A stretch of 64,000 nucleotides of DNA from Olsenella uli (GTDB lineage Bacteria; Actinomycetota; Coriobacteriia; Coriobacteriales; Atopobiaceae). Location of the stretch: contig NZ_JACJKN010000002.1 in NCBI RefSeq assembly GCF_016900775.1, forward strand, positions 1-64,000, in the 5' to 3' direction. Shown here one piece after another: positions 9,906 to 17,910 of this stretch; positions within the stretch are counted from its first letter, which is position 1; every line of letters begins with the position of its first letter. A program made the position numbers and the translations under genes. The notes beneath the pieces are model-generated. The model was not told the DNA's origin. It saw only the letters and a program-made list of their open reading frames with translations, and made no database searches.

Positions 9906-9976
9906 GGTCCGCCCCATTGCCCCGTGCTCAAACAGCTTGCTGCGCAAGAACTGCGCGCGGGACAACGGGGCGGACC
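9906..9976. repeat. 71-bp hairpin element between phnW and phnX
   Basis: Arms GGTCCGCCCC (9906-9915) and GGGGCGGACC (9967-9976) are perfect and extend imperfectly inward for about 8 bp more. The centre has CCGTGCTCAAACAGCTT and AGAACTGCGCGCGG. The same two blocks recur at 58499-58543 inside the helicase gene. It could be a REP-like element or an intra-operon attenuator. Confidence 0.6.
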
Positions 9977-10055
9977 ACGCTGAGGACTGCTGTGCTCCGC
10001 CGGCGGTCGACGGTCGGTGGACGAGGAAACAAGGATGCGAGATGAGGGGGTTTCT

Positions 10056-10829
10056 ATGGTTGAGGCTGTGATTTTTGACTGGGCGGGCACGACGGTGGAT
10101 TACGGGTGCTTCGCGCCGGTGCAGGCGTTCATCGAGACGTTCAGGGCGGCGGGCGTGGAGCCCACGATGGAGGAGACGCGTGCGCCGATGGGCATGCTCA
10201 AGATCGACCACATCCGCGCGATGCTCGCCGGCGAGCGCATCAAGGCGGAGTGGGAGCGCGTGCACGGCCACGCGCCCGACGAGGGCGACGTCCAGGCGCT
10301 CTACATCCCCTATGAGGAGCGGCTGCTCTCCATCTTGGACAACTTTGCCACGCCCAAGCCGCACGTGCTCGAGGCCGTCTCCGAGCTGCGTGCCGCGGGC
10401 GTGAAGATTGGCTCCACCACCGGCTACAACGACAAGATGATGGCCATCGTGGAGCCGTGCGCGGCCGAGCAGGGCTATCGGCCCGACTTCTCCGTCACGC
10501 CGGACGCCGTGGGCGGGCACGGGCGTCCGTACCCGTACATGATCTTCCGCAACATGGAGGCCCTTGGGTGCTCTGACGTGCGGCGCGTTGCCAAGGTGGG
10601 GGACACCGTCTCGGACGTGCGCGAGGGCCTCGCGGCCGGTGTCATCTCGATTAGCGTGATCGAGGGCAGCTCGGAGATGGGCCTTTCCCAGGCCGAGTAC
10701 GAGGCGCTCTCCACGGACGAGAGGGATGTCGCCTGCGAGCGCGTGGCGGCGACGTTTCGCGCCGCCGGGGCCACCGCGGTCATTCGTGCCATGGCCGAGC
10801 TGCCAGCCCTTCTCGCCCAGCTGGCGTAG
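10056..10829 (+). CDS. phnX: Phosphonoacetaldehyde hydrolase (phosphonatase)
   Basis: HAD-superfamily enzyme of 257 residues that splits phosphonoacetaldehyde into acetaldehyde and phosphate. It has the nucleophile Asp8 in FDWAGTTVD, the Schiff-base Lys49 in GMLKIDHIRAM, STTGY as HAD motif II, and KVGDTVSD as the acidic motif. I start at the ATG at 10056 (after GAGGGGG) rather than upstream in-frame codons, because the protein then begins MVEAVIFDWAG as in family members. It completes the pathway begun by PhnW. Confidence 0.96.
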   Translation: MVEAVIFDWAGTTVDYGCFAPVQAFIETFRAAGVEPTMEETRAPMGMLKIDHIRAMLAGERIKAEWERVHGHAPDEGDVQALYIPYEERLLSILDNFATPKPHVLEAVSELRAAGVKIGSTTGYNDKMMAIVEPCAAEQGYRPDFSVTPDAVGGHGRPYPYMIFRNMEALGCSDVRRVAKVGDTVSDVREGLAAGVISISVIEGSSEMGLSQAEYEALSTDERDVACERVAATFRAAGATAVIRAMAELPALLAQLA

Positions 10830-10834
10830 GCGCC

Positions 10835-10861
10835 GTGCAAAGGGGACGGTCACTTTTGCAC
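10835..10861. repeat. CAAAGG-type palindrome after phnX
   Basis: GTGCAAAGGGGAC and its near-complement GTCACTTTTGCAC surround one central G, 11 of 13 positions pairing. Related palindromes occur at 24650, 36649, 49933, 56872 and 62946, usually just after a stop codon. Confidence 0.55.
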
Positions 10862-10864
10862 GCT

Positions 10865-10906
10865 GGCGCGGGAACGGAAGGGTTGCCGCCGTTCCGCTCC
10901 CGCGCC
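10865..10906 (+). terminator. Strong GC hairpin after phnX
   Basis: GGCGCGGGAACGG pairs with CCGTTCCGCTCCCGCGCC across a short loop. There is no long T run, so termination is likely but not classical. Confidence 0.5.
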
Positions 10907-10913
10907 ACGTTCG

Positions 10914-11081
10914 GGCATCGTGCTCTGTACCGACAAGAGCGACTCGCTCGTCGAGTACACTCTTCCCGAGGACAACGCGCAGATATTCGCTGCCAAGTAT
11001 CTCTCGCACCTGCCCTCCAAGGAGGAGCTGGCGCTCGAGCTGAGCGCGGAGTATCGCGCGCTCGACGAGGCGGCGGACTGA
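10914..11081 (+). pseudogene. C-terminal remnant of a YhcG/DUF1016 nuclease
   Basis: The frame from 10914 reads GIVLCTDKSDSLVEYTLPED...FAAKYLSHLPSKEEL and ends with TGA at 11079-11081. This matches the conserved C-terminal end of the PDDEXK nuclease family DUF1016 (YhcG), which typically reads ILCTDKSD...YTLPEDN. Nothing upstream encodes the rest, so only the last 55 codons or so remain. Such genes are often mobile defence-type genes. Confidence 0.7.
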
Positions 11082-11093
11082 CGGGGAGGTTGC

Positions 11094-11702
11094 TTGATCT
11101 ACGTCATTGACTCGTCGGAGCATCCGATGGACGTGGCGACGGCCGCGGAGGGGCTGCGCTCGCGCGTGGTGAGCGTGCCGGTCGCGGACTGGGGAGATGC
11201 GCTCACGCCGTGGCCCGCCCCCGCGCTGCGCCCGGGCGAGAAGGACTTTGGCGGACGGGCGGACGTGACGCTCGCTGCGCTCGCCCAGGAGCTCGGCCGG
11301 GTGCCCGGGCCCCATGCCGTCTGCGGTTACTCGCTCGGCGGGCTCTTTGCGCTCTACGCGTTCGTGCGCGAGCCGCGGCTCGCGGCCTGCGCCTGCCTCT
11401 CGGGCTCGGTCTGGTACGAGGGCTGGGTCGACTGGCTCCGCGCAAACGCGCCGGACTGCGCCGGGCGCTACGTGTTCTTCTCGGTGGGAAAGAAGGAGAA
11501 GCGCGCGGGGCTGCCGTTTCGCCACGTGGAGGAGGACCTTGCCGCCTGCGCGGACGTCCTGCGGACACGCGGGCGCCAGGTCGAGGTGGCGCTCGGCCCC
11601 GGCAGCCACATGCAGCACGTGACCGAGCGCCTTGCGGCGGGTCTTGCCGCGCTCGACGCGTTTCTCGCCGGTGGCGGGCGGGTCGGCGCAGTCCGTCCCT
11701 AG
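11094..11702 (+). CDS. Alpha/beta-hydrolase esterase
   Basis: Hydrolase of 202 residues related to the small IroE/Fes-type esterases. The nucleophile elbow is GYSLGGLFAL, and GSHMQHV near residue 170 supplies the likely catalytic His. The start is TTG at 11094 after GGGGAGG. Its last four bases overlap the convergent RhuM-Fic gene. The substrate is unknown. It has no signal peptide, so it acts in the cytoplasm. Confidence 0.8.
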   Translation: MIYVIDSSEHPMDVATAAEGLRSRVVSVPVADWGDALTPWPAPALRPGEKDFGGRADVTLAALAQELGRVPGPHAVCGYSLGGLFALYAFVREPRLAACACLSGSVWYEGWVDWLRANAPDCAGRYVFFSVGKKEKRAGLPFRHVEEDLAACADVLRTRGRQVEVALGPGSHMQHVTERLAAGLAALDAFLAGGGRVGAVRP

Positions 11703-12649
11703 CCCCGCCGTATGAAGTGCCTGACGAGTGCCACCATCACGTCCTTCTCCTCCGGCTTTGACTCGGCGATGAGGATCGTCATGGCCACGAGTGCGCTGTC
11801 GTCGATGGTCTTCTCGCCCGCGGGCGTGAACAGCGCCCCGTTGCGGTCGAGGAAGTACAGGAAGACCGCGGCGGCGATGCGCTTGTTGCCGTCGAGGAAG
11901 CTGTGGTCCTTCACGACGAAGTAGAGCAGGTGGGCCGCCTTCTCCTCGAGCGTGGGATAGAGGTCATGTCCGTCAAAGCTCTGGAAGACGTTGCCGACGG
12001 CGCCCTTGAACGAGGCGTCCTTCTCCACGCCAAAGAGCGTGCTCTCTCCGCCAAAGCGCAGGGAGTCGATCACCTTGCGGCACTCCTCGTAGGAGAGAGC
12101 GCGTGTGGAGGGCGTGCCCTCGGGCGCCGTCACGCAGAGGTGGTCGTAGTCATCGAGAAGGTCGAGCGCTCCGGTGTAGCTCTGGACGATGTCGAGGATC
12201 TGGCGGGACTCCAGGCTCTCGGGGACGCGCGCCATGATCTTGGCGACCTGCCCCAGCTGCTCGAGCCGTCGCTCGTTCTCCGCGTGGCCGGCCACGATGT
12301 AGCGACGTAGCACGTCCGTGGCCCAGCGGCGGAACTCGACGCCGCGCGCGGACTTCACGCGGTAGCCTACGGAGAGGATCATGTCGAGGTTGTAGTGCTC
12401 GACCTGGTACGTCTTGCCGTCGCGGGCAGTTGTCGCAAATTTTGCGACAACTCGATTCTCGGACCCCGCGAGCTCCTCCAGCAGCGCGTTGGCGACGTGC
12501 TTGCCGATGGTCTTGACGTCGCGCCCAAAGAGAGTCGAGAGCTGCGCGCGGCTCAGCCAGACGTCCTCTCGCTCCGGGTCGAGCTTCACCGGCAGCTCAA
12601 TCGCCCCATCAGCCGACTCAAACAGTACAATGCTCTTCTCCCGGTCCAT
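11699..12649 (-). CDS. RhuM-type N-terminal domain fused to Fic/DOC domain
   Basis: Protein of 316 residues. Residues about 1-140 are the RhuM virulence-protein domain (DVWLSRAQLSTLFGRDVKTIGKHV..., YNLDMILSVGYRV), and residues about 160-310 are a Fic/DOC domain with the motif HSFLDGNKRIAAAVF. The Fic motif is complete (HxFxDGNxR), so AMP-transfer or similar activity is possible. Homologues with this fusion are common on mobile regions and are suspected toxins or host-interaction proteins. The ATG at 12649 is followed directly by the family start MDREKSIVLFES. No antitoxin-like gene overlaps it. Confidence 0.88.
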   Translation of the reverse strand: MDREKSIVLFESADGAIELPVKLDPEREDVWLSRAQLSTLFGRDVKTIGKHVANALLEELAGSENRVVAKFATTARDGKTYQVEHYNLDMILSVGYRVKSARGVEFRRWATDVLRRYIVAGHAENERRLEQLGQVAKIMARVPESLESRQILDIVQSYTGALDLLDDYDHLCVTAPEGTPSTRALSYEECRKVIDSLRFGGESTLFGVEKDASFKGAVGNVFQSFDGHDLYPTLEEKAAHLLYFVVKDHSFLDGNKRIAAAVFLYFLDRNGALFTPAGEKTIDDSALVAMTILIAESKPEEKDVMVALVRHFIRRG

Positions 12650-12732
12650 GCGTGCCTCCGTTCTGCCGCTCCTTCGATAGAACAAACGTACGCTATGGAC
12701 CGGACAATAATTGCCCGGGGGTTGCCGCGCCG

Positions 12733-13606
12733 TCAGCCGAGCAGCGCGTCCACCACGTCCGCCGCGCTCGCGTCGAGAAGGACGCTCCGCTCGGCGATCT
12801 CTGCCGGCGCGCATGCCTCGCCAAGGTTCACGCAGGCATAGGTGGCATGCGGGTTCTCGGCCGCCATGCGCCAGAACGGGAACTTGATGATGACGGGGGT
12901 GTTGCCGCCCACGCCAAGCTCCAGAAGGATTAGTCGCGACCCCCCGGTGGCGGCGAACGAAGTCCTGGTAACGCGCTGCGGCGGCGTGCCAGCCCTCGTC
13001 CTCCACGAAGGTGTCGTCCGCGCGCAGGTTCATGGTCATGGGCGCGCCGCAGATCGGGCAGCGCGGCACGAGCTCCGTGGGCACGCGCAGGTCGCGCTGC
13101 TCGGCGACCATGCGCCGAACCCGCGCCTCGTTGTCGTAGGTGCGCGCGTGGCACGGCACGCTGCACTGCCAGAGGCCGTAGTCGCCCTGCGTGTAGAAGA
13201 GGCGTCCCTTGGGAAGGCCCGCGCGCTGGAAGCAGTGGTCCACGTTGGTGGTGAGGACGAAGAGGTCCTTCTCGGCCAGCAGCTCAAGAAGCTGCTCGTA
13301 GAGCGGGGTGGGCACCGGGTCGTAGCGATTGATCTTGATGTAGCGGCTCCAGTAGGCCCAGCGCTCCTCCTCCGTCGGGAACGGGAAGAACCCGCCGGAG
13401 TACATGTCCGTGAAGCCGTAGCGCTCGATGAAGTCGGCGAAGTGCTCGCGGAAGCGCGCGCCGGAGTACGTGAGTCCAGCGGCCGTGGAGAGCCCGGCGC
13501 CGGCGCCCACGAGCACGGCGTCGGCCGCGTCAAGCGCGGCGGCGAGCCGCTCGAGCTCCGTCGAGGAGTTCCTGGTAGATGCGCTGGTCAGCGTCGAGAA
13601 AAACAT
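12733..13606 (-). pseudogene. Macrodomain-linked sirtuin (SirTM-like), frameshifted in a G run
   Basis: The frame from 13606 encodes AVLVGAGAGLSTAAGLTYSG, TTNVDHCFQRAGLP and a Zn site CPICGAP, all sirtuin features. At 12940-12945 a run of six C (G on the coding strand) shifts the frame. With five, the protein continues GSRLILLELGVGGNTPVIIKF and ends at the TGA at 12733-12735. The ATG at 13606 follows AAGGTGA and overlaps the macrodomain gene by 77 bases, as in the SirTM/macrodomain operons described for protein ADP-ribosylation. It may be intact if the extra base is a sequencing error. Confidence 0.75.
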
Positions 13607-14354
13607 CGAAGATCACCTTGAGCCTGTGGTCGGTGTTTGCGAGGTGGTCGAGGACGGCGCGCACGGCGATTCGCGCCGCCTCCTCCTGCGGGAAGCCAAA
13701 GACGCCCGTGGAGATGCAGCAGAACGCGAGCGTCCGGAGTCTGCGGCGCGTGGCCTCCGCTAGACATGCTCGGTAGCAGCTGGCGAGAAGATCCTCGTCG
13801 TGCGGCGTCGGACGCCCGCTCTGCGCGATGGGCCCCACGGTGTGGAACACGTACCGGCTCGGCAGGTTGTGTGCGGACGTGACCTTGACCTGGCCCGTGG
13901 GCTCCGCGCGGCCCTGCGCGGCCATGAGCCCGGCGCAGTCCAGGCGCAGCTGCATGCCGGCGTAGGTGTGGATTGCGTTGTCGATGCAGTGGTGCCCGGG
14001 GACAAAGCAGCCGAGCATCTGGCTGTTGGCGGCGTTCACGATGGCGTCCGCCGCGAGGCGTGTGATGTCCCCGCGCCAGAGCGCCACGCGGGAGAGCGTG
14101 GGGTCCGCGGCGTTCACGGGCGGCAGGGCCGCCGCGTCCGCGGCCCCGCCGCGCTCGCGCAGGCGCTCCGCGAGGTAGGCGTCCTGCACGGACAGCACCT
14201 CGGGCGCCACGGGAGCGGGCGGGCGAACGTTCGTGAGCGCGCGCAGGAGGGCGCGCTGGTCGTCGTCGCCTTCCGGCACCGCGATGTGCTCTCCGTCCGC
14301 GCGCTCGGCGAGCAGCGCCTCGATGAGGTAGATCCTGCGCTCTTCCTGGGTCAT
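13530..14354 (-). CDS. Macrodomain protein, likely ADP-ribosyl hydrolase
   Basis: Protein of 274 residues. An N-terminal helical extension precedes a macrodomain (about 85-260) with DAIVNAANSQMLGCFVPGHHCIDNAIH and STGVFGFPQEEAA, the ADP-ribose-binding loops. The GC.VPGHHCID segment is characteristic of the zinc-containing macrodomains paired with SirTM sirtuins, which remove ADP-ribose placed by the sirtuin. The ATG at 14354 begins MTQEERRIYLIEALL. It is translated together with the overlapping sirtuin gene. The lipoylated GcvH-like target and lipoate ligase of the known systems are not seen here. Confidence 0.88.
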   Translation of the reverse strand: MTQEERRIYLIEALLAERADGEHIAVPEGDDDQRALLRALTNVRPPAPVAPEVLSVQDAYLAERLRERGGAADAAALPPVNAADPTLSRVALWRGDITRLAADAIVNAANSQMLGCFVPGHHCIDNAIHTYAGMQLRLDCAGLMAAQGRAEPTGQVKVTSAHNLPSRYVFHTVGPIAQSGRPTPHDEDLLASCYRACLAEATRRRLRTLAFCCISTGVFGFPQEEAARIAVRAVLDHLANTDHRLKVIFDVFLDADQRIYQELLDGARAARRRA

Positions 14355-14381
14355 GACCGTCGCCCGCCCTTCTTGCCGTGC

Positions 14382-15026
14382 CTACTTGCTCACCACGGAG
14401 ACGCGCTCGCGCACGTGCTCGCCGCTCTCGATGAGGTCCACGATTGCGATGGCGTAGTCGGCGTAGCTCACGCAGGACTCGCCGGCCGCGTTGAGCGTGA
14501 GCTCCTCGCCGGCGAGCGTGTACGCGCCGGAGCGAGCCCCGTCCGCCTGGAAGTCGGCGGCAGGGGAGACGTAGGTCCACGCCACGTCCGTGCGCTCGCG
14601 CAGGTTGGCGAGGGCGGCGCCGTGGGCGGCCGAGAGCGGCTTCCAGTCCTCGGGGAAGTCGGGCCCCTGGTCAACGGTGGCGGTGTGCTCCGGGTTCACG
14701 AAGAGGCTGCCCGCGCCGCCCACGACGACGAGGCGCACGGGCGTGCCGGCCACGCAGTCGGCTAGGTGGACGGCCACGTTGGTGATTGCGGGGATGGTCT
14801 CGGGCGTCCAGCCGCCCGCAGCGTCCACCACGGCGTCAAAGCCGGCGAGGTCGGCGGCGGTGAGCTCGAGCGCGTCCTTCACGAGGGCCTTCTCAGCCGC
14901 GGTCTTGTTCTCGCCGCGCACGATGGCGGTGACGTCCACGCCGCGTTCCACCGCCTCCTCCACCACGAGCTGGCCCACGCGACCGTTGGCGGCGACGACG
15001 GCGACCTTGAGGTTCTTCTCGGACAT
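14382..15026 (-). CDS. NAD(P)-binding oxidoreductase (NmrA/YwnB-like)
   Basis: Rossmann protein of 214 residues of the atypical short-chain type. The nucleotide loop is VVAANGRVGQLVVEEA near the N-terminus, and VVVGGAGSLFVNP follows. No classical YxxxK pair is present, as in NmrA-like members. The ATG at 15026 follows GAAAGGAAC. An operator-like dyad at 15088-15120 resembles the one before the HxlR gene, so this gene is probably controlled by that regulator. Confidence 0.85.
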   Translation of the reverse strand: MSEKNLKVAVVAANGRVGQLVVEEAVERGVDVTAIVRGENKTAAEKALVKDALELTAADLAGFDAVVDAAGGWTPETIPAITNVAVHLADCVAGTPVRLVVVGGAGSLFVNPEHTATVDQGPDFPEDWKPLSAAHGAALANLRERTDVAWTYVSPAADFQADGARSGAYTLAGEELTLNAAGESCVSYADYAIAIVDLIESGEHVRERVSVVSK

Positions 15027-15087
15027 TGCGGTTCCTTTCTCCTGCGTTCGTGCTGACACCTGCATGGTCCCGCCGATGGTTTCCGTT

Positions 15088-15120
15088 GGGAAGTAGGCAC
15101 AATAAAGTGCGGTAAGTACC
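15088..15120. promoter_or_regulatory. Putative HxlR operator upstream of the oxidoreductase gene
   Basis: GGGAAGTAGGCACAAT followed by an imperfect inverted copy (GTGCGGTAAGTACC). It resembles the dyad at 15560-15592, and both are preceded by GATGGTTTCC. Confidence 0.5.
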
Positions 15121-15183
15121 TCTGGGTAACTAATGGCGATGAGCCGTGCAGAGAGAAAGGGGCGCGGGTCGTGCGGGCCGTGC

Positions 15184-15525
15184 CTACGCGAGCGATGCCT
15201 TGTAGCTCGTTCCCCAGGAGCCGAGCGCGTCGATCACGGGGGAGAGGCTCATTCCCAGCGGCGTGAGCGCGTACTCCACATGCGGCGGCACCTCGGGGAA
15301 GACCGTTCGCGAGACGAGCCCGTCCTCCTCCATCGAGCGCAGCTGCGCGGTGAGGACCTTCTGGCTCACGTCGCCCACGGACTTCCTGAGCTCGCCAAAG
15401 CGCCTGGGCCCGTCCAGGAGGTCGCGGATGATGAGGACCTTCCACTTGTTCCCGATGAGCGTGAGGGTGGTCTCCACCGGGCACGCCGGGAGCTCCTCGA
15501 GTCGTGTTGCTGTGCTTGCGGTCAT
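15184..15525 (-). CDS. HxlR-family transcriptional regulator
   Basis: Winged-helix regulator of 113 residues. It shows the HxlR signature: a Cys early in the protein (PACPVETTLTLIGNKWKVLIIRDL, Cys15), FGELRKSVGDVSQKVLTAQLR, and VEYALTPLG at the wing. Members often sense electrophiles or redox stress through that Cys. It is divergent from the flavoprotein gene at 15658 and upstream of the oxidoreductase gene. Confidence 0.93.
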   Translation of the reverse strand: MTASTATRLEELPACPVETTLTLIGNKWKVLIIRDLLDGPRRFGELRKSVGDVSQKVLTAQLRSMEEDGLVSRTVFPEVPPHVEYALTPLGMSLSPVIDALGSWGTSYKASLA

Positions 15526-15559
15526 GGCCTACCCTCATTTTCCTCGATGGTTTCCCAGA

Positions 15560-15592
15560 GGGAACTAGCGCACAATATTGTGCTTACTTCCC
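15560..15592. promoter_or_regulatory. Palindromic operator between HxlR gene and flavoprotein gene
   Basis: GGGAACTAGC and TTACTTCCC flank the perfect palindrome GCACAATATTGTGC (15570-15583). It lies in the divergent promoter region, so it can control both the hxlR-like gene and the gene at 15658. Confidence 0.6.
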
Positions 15593-15657
15593 TTTGGACA
15601 CCGTCCAGCATACAACGTTGCCAACGGAAGGACCTCCGACAAGAAGGGGTGGATACG

Positions 15658-16302
15658 GTGGCAACGGAAGAGGCGGCGTGGACGGCCGAGAAGTGCCTGG
15701 CCCTGGTGCGCCAGATCAGGGACGTGGTGTTCTGCACGGTGGACGAGAGGGGCCTGCCGCAGGCGCGCTTCATCGACGTCATGCTCCAGGAGGGCGAGCG
15801 CCTCTGGTTCTGCACCGCGCGCGGCAAGGAGTTCCACCGCCAGCTCATGCGGGACGGCCACGTGGCTATCGCCGGCATGAACGACCGCTGGCAGACCGTG
15901 CGGGCGATGGGCGAGGCGCGCCGCCTGCCTGACGACGAGCAGCGCGCCTGGATCGACCGCATCTTCGCGGACAACCCCTCGATGGAGGGCGTGTACCCGG
16001 GCGAGGCGCGTTACGCGCTGGAGGCGTTCGAGCTGGCGGCGGGGACCGTCGAGTTCTTTGACCTGGGCGTGCAGCCCATCGAGCGCGCATCCCTCTCGTT
16101 TGGCGGGGCGTCGGCTCCGGAGGCGGGCTTCGCGGTCACGGGCTCCTGCATCGGCTGCAGCCGCTGCGTGCGTGCCTGCCCGCAGGGCGCCATCCGCCTC
16201 GGCGACGACGGCCGGGCCCGCATCGCGCGGGAGCACTGCCTGCGCTGCGGCCGCTGCGCGGAGGTCTGCCCCGTGGGCGCCATCGAGAGACGAGGCGAGT
16301 AG
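15658..16302 (+). CDS. Pyridoxamine-oxidase-fold flavoprotein with C-terminal 2x[4Fe-4S]
   Basis: Protein of 214 residues. The first 140 residues form a split-barrel FMN-binding domain (DVVFCTVDERGLPQARFIDV, FCTARGKEFHRQL). The C-terminus is a bacterial ferredoxin with CIGCSRCVRACP and CLRCGRCAEVCP, giving two [4Fe-4S] clusters. It probably passes electrons between ferredoxin-type donors and a flavin. I chose GTG at 15658, 8 bases after AAGGGG; a GTG at 15649 is also in frame. It is followed after one base by the transporter remnant. Confidence 0.85.
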   Translation: MATEEAAWTAEKCLALVRQIRDVVFCTVDERGLPQARFIDVMLQEGERLWFCTARGKEFHRQLMRDGHVAIAGMNDRWQTVRAMGEARRLPDDEQRAWIDRIFADNPSMEGVYPGEARYALEAFELAAGTVEFFDLGVQPIERASLSFGGASAPEAGFAVTGSCIGCSRCVRACPQGAIRLGDDGRARIAREHCLRCGRCAEVCPVGAIERRGE

Positions 16303-16303
16303 C

Positions 16304-17910
16304 ATGGACGTCGTTCAGGGCATGCTGACCGAGCTTGCAGGCAACCCCGGTTTCTACGCGGGGCTCGCGCTCGAGCATCTGGCAATCTCCGGCCTCGCCA
16401 TCCTCATCGCCATCGTGGTGGGCGGGCTCGCCGGCATCCTCATCGCGGGGTTTCGGCGCGCGGCCAAGCCCACGCTCGCCGTGGTGAACCTGCTCTATAC
16501 CATACCGAGCATCTCGATGCTGGGCTTCCTCATCCCGTTCTCCGGCGTGGCGACGTCACGGCGGTGATCGCCCTTACGGTCTACGCGCTGCTCCCGATGG
16601 TGCGCAACACCCACACCGGCCTCACCGGCGTGGACCCGGCCATCGTGGAGGCCGCTCGCGGCATGGGCTCCACGCGCCTGCAGGTGCTCCTCAAGGTGCG
16701 CCTGCCGCTCGCGGCGCCCGTCATCATGGCGGGCATCCGCAACATGGCCACGATGTCCATCGCGCTCGCCGGCATCGCGAGCTTCGTGGGGGCGGGCGGC
16801 CTCGGCGTGGCCATCTACCGCGGCATCACCACCAACAACGCCGCCATGACCATGGCGGGCTCGCTCGTGATCGCGGCGCTGGCGCTCGTGGTGGACGCGC
16901 TGCTCGGGGTCGTGGAGAGGCGCATGCGGCTTCGCACGGCCAAGGCGCGCAGGCAGAACCGGGTGGCCGCAGGCGTCGTGGCGGTGGCGTGTGCCGTGGC
17001 CGCGGTGGCCGCCGGTGTGAGCGCCCTTCTCGCCCCGGGGTCTGCGGGCACCGTCCGCATTGCCAGCAAGCCCATGACCGAGCAGTACGTCATCACGGAG
17101 ATACTGCGCGAGCTCATCGAGGGCCGCACGGACCTCTCTGTGGAGCTCACGCAGGGCGTGGGCGGCGGCACGTCCAACATCATGCCGGCGATGGAGTCCG
17201 GCGAGTTCGACCTCTATCCCGAGTACACCTCCACGGGCTGGAACCTGGTGCTCGGCGAGGAGGGCGTCTACTCGGAGGACCTCTTCGGGGAGCTTGCGGC
17301 CGCCTACGAGGACGACCTGGGCATGACGTGGCGCGGCATGCACGGCTTCTCCGACCAGTACGGCCTCGTGGTGTGCCGCGAGGTGGCCGAGAAGTACGAC
17401 CTGCGCACCTACTCTGACCTGGCTCGCGTTGCCGGTGAGCTCACGCTGGGCGCGGAGTACGACTTCTACGAGCGTCCGGACGGCTACGATGCCCTGTGCG
17501 CGGCCTACGGCATGAGCTTCGGCGACACGATGGACATGGATATTGGGGTTAAGTACCAGGCGCTCGCGGCGAGCCCGGACATCCTGCTCATGGACGATCC
17601 CTTCGGCGCGGTGGACGAGATCACGCGCGGTCAGCTGCAGGACGAGCTCCTGCGCATCTGGCGTGAGACGGGGATCACGGTGATGTTCGTCACGCATGAC
17701 ATCTCCGAGGCGCTCAAGCTGGGGACGCGCGTGCTCGTGATGGACGAGGGCCGCGTGGAGCAGTGCGACCGGCCCGAGGTTCTTCTCACCCGTCCGGCGA
17801 CGCCCTTTGTGGCGCGCCTGGTGGAGCGCGAGCGCAGGATGTGCCGGCTACCGGAGGACCAGCTGTGGGAGTGTCCCATGAGCGCCGCGGCGACAGAGGT
17901 TGCAAAATGA
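16304..17910 (+). pseudogene. Osmoprotectant-type ABC transporter, frameshifted and internally collapsed
   Basis: Starts as an OpuC-type permease (MDVVQGMLTEL..., VNLLYTIPSISMLGFLIPFSGV). A missing G at about 16549 shifts the frame; the next frame continues VIALTVYALLPMVRNTHTGL through the rest of the permease, then fuses directly into a glycine-betaine-type binding domain (GTVRIASKPMTEQYVITEIL). At 17560-17570 the binding domain stops in IGVKYQALA and joins in frame the second half of an ABC ATPase (SPDILLMDDPFGAVDEITR, MFVTHDISEA). Walker A and the signature motif are absent. The joint sits in a GCGCTCGCGGC stretch that both parents could share. The encoded system cannot work as written. 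Confidence 0.85.
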
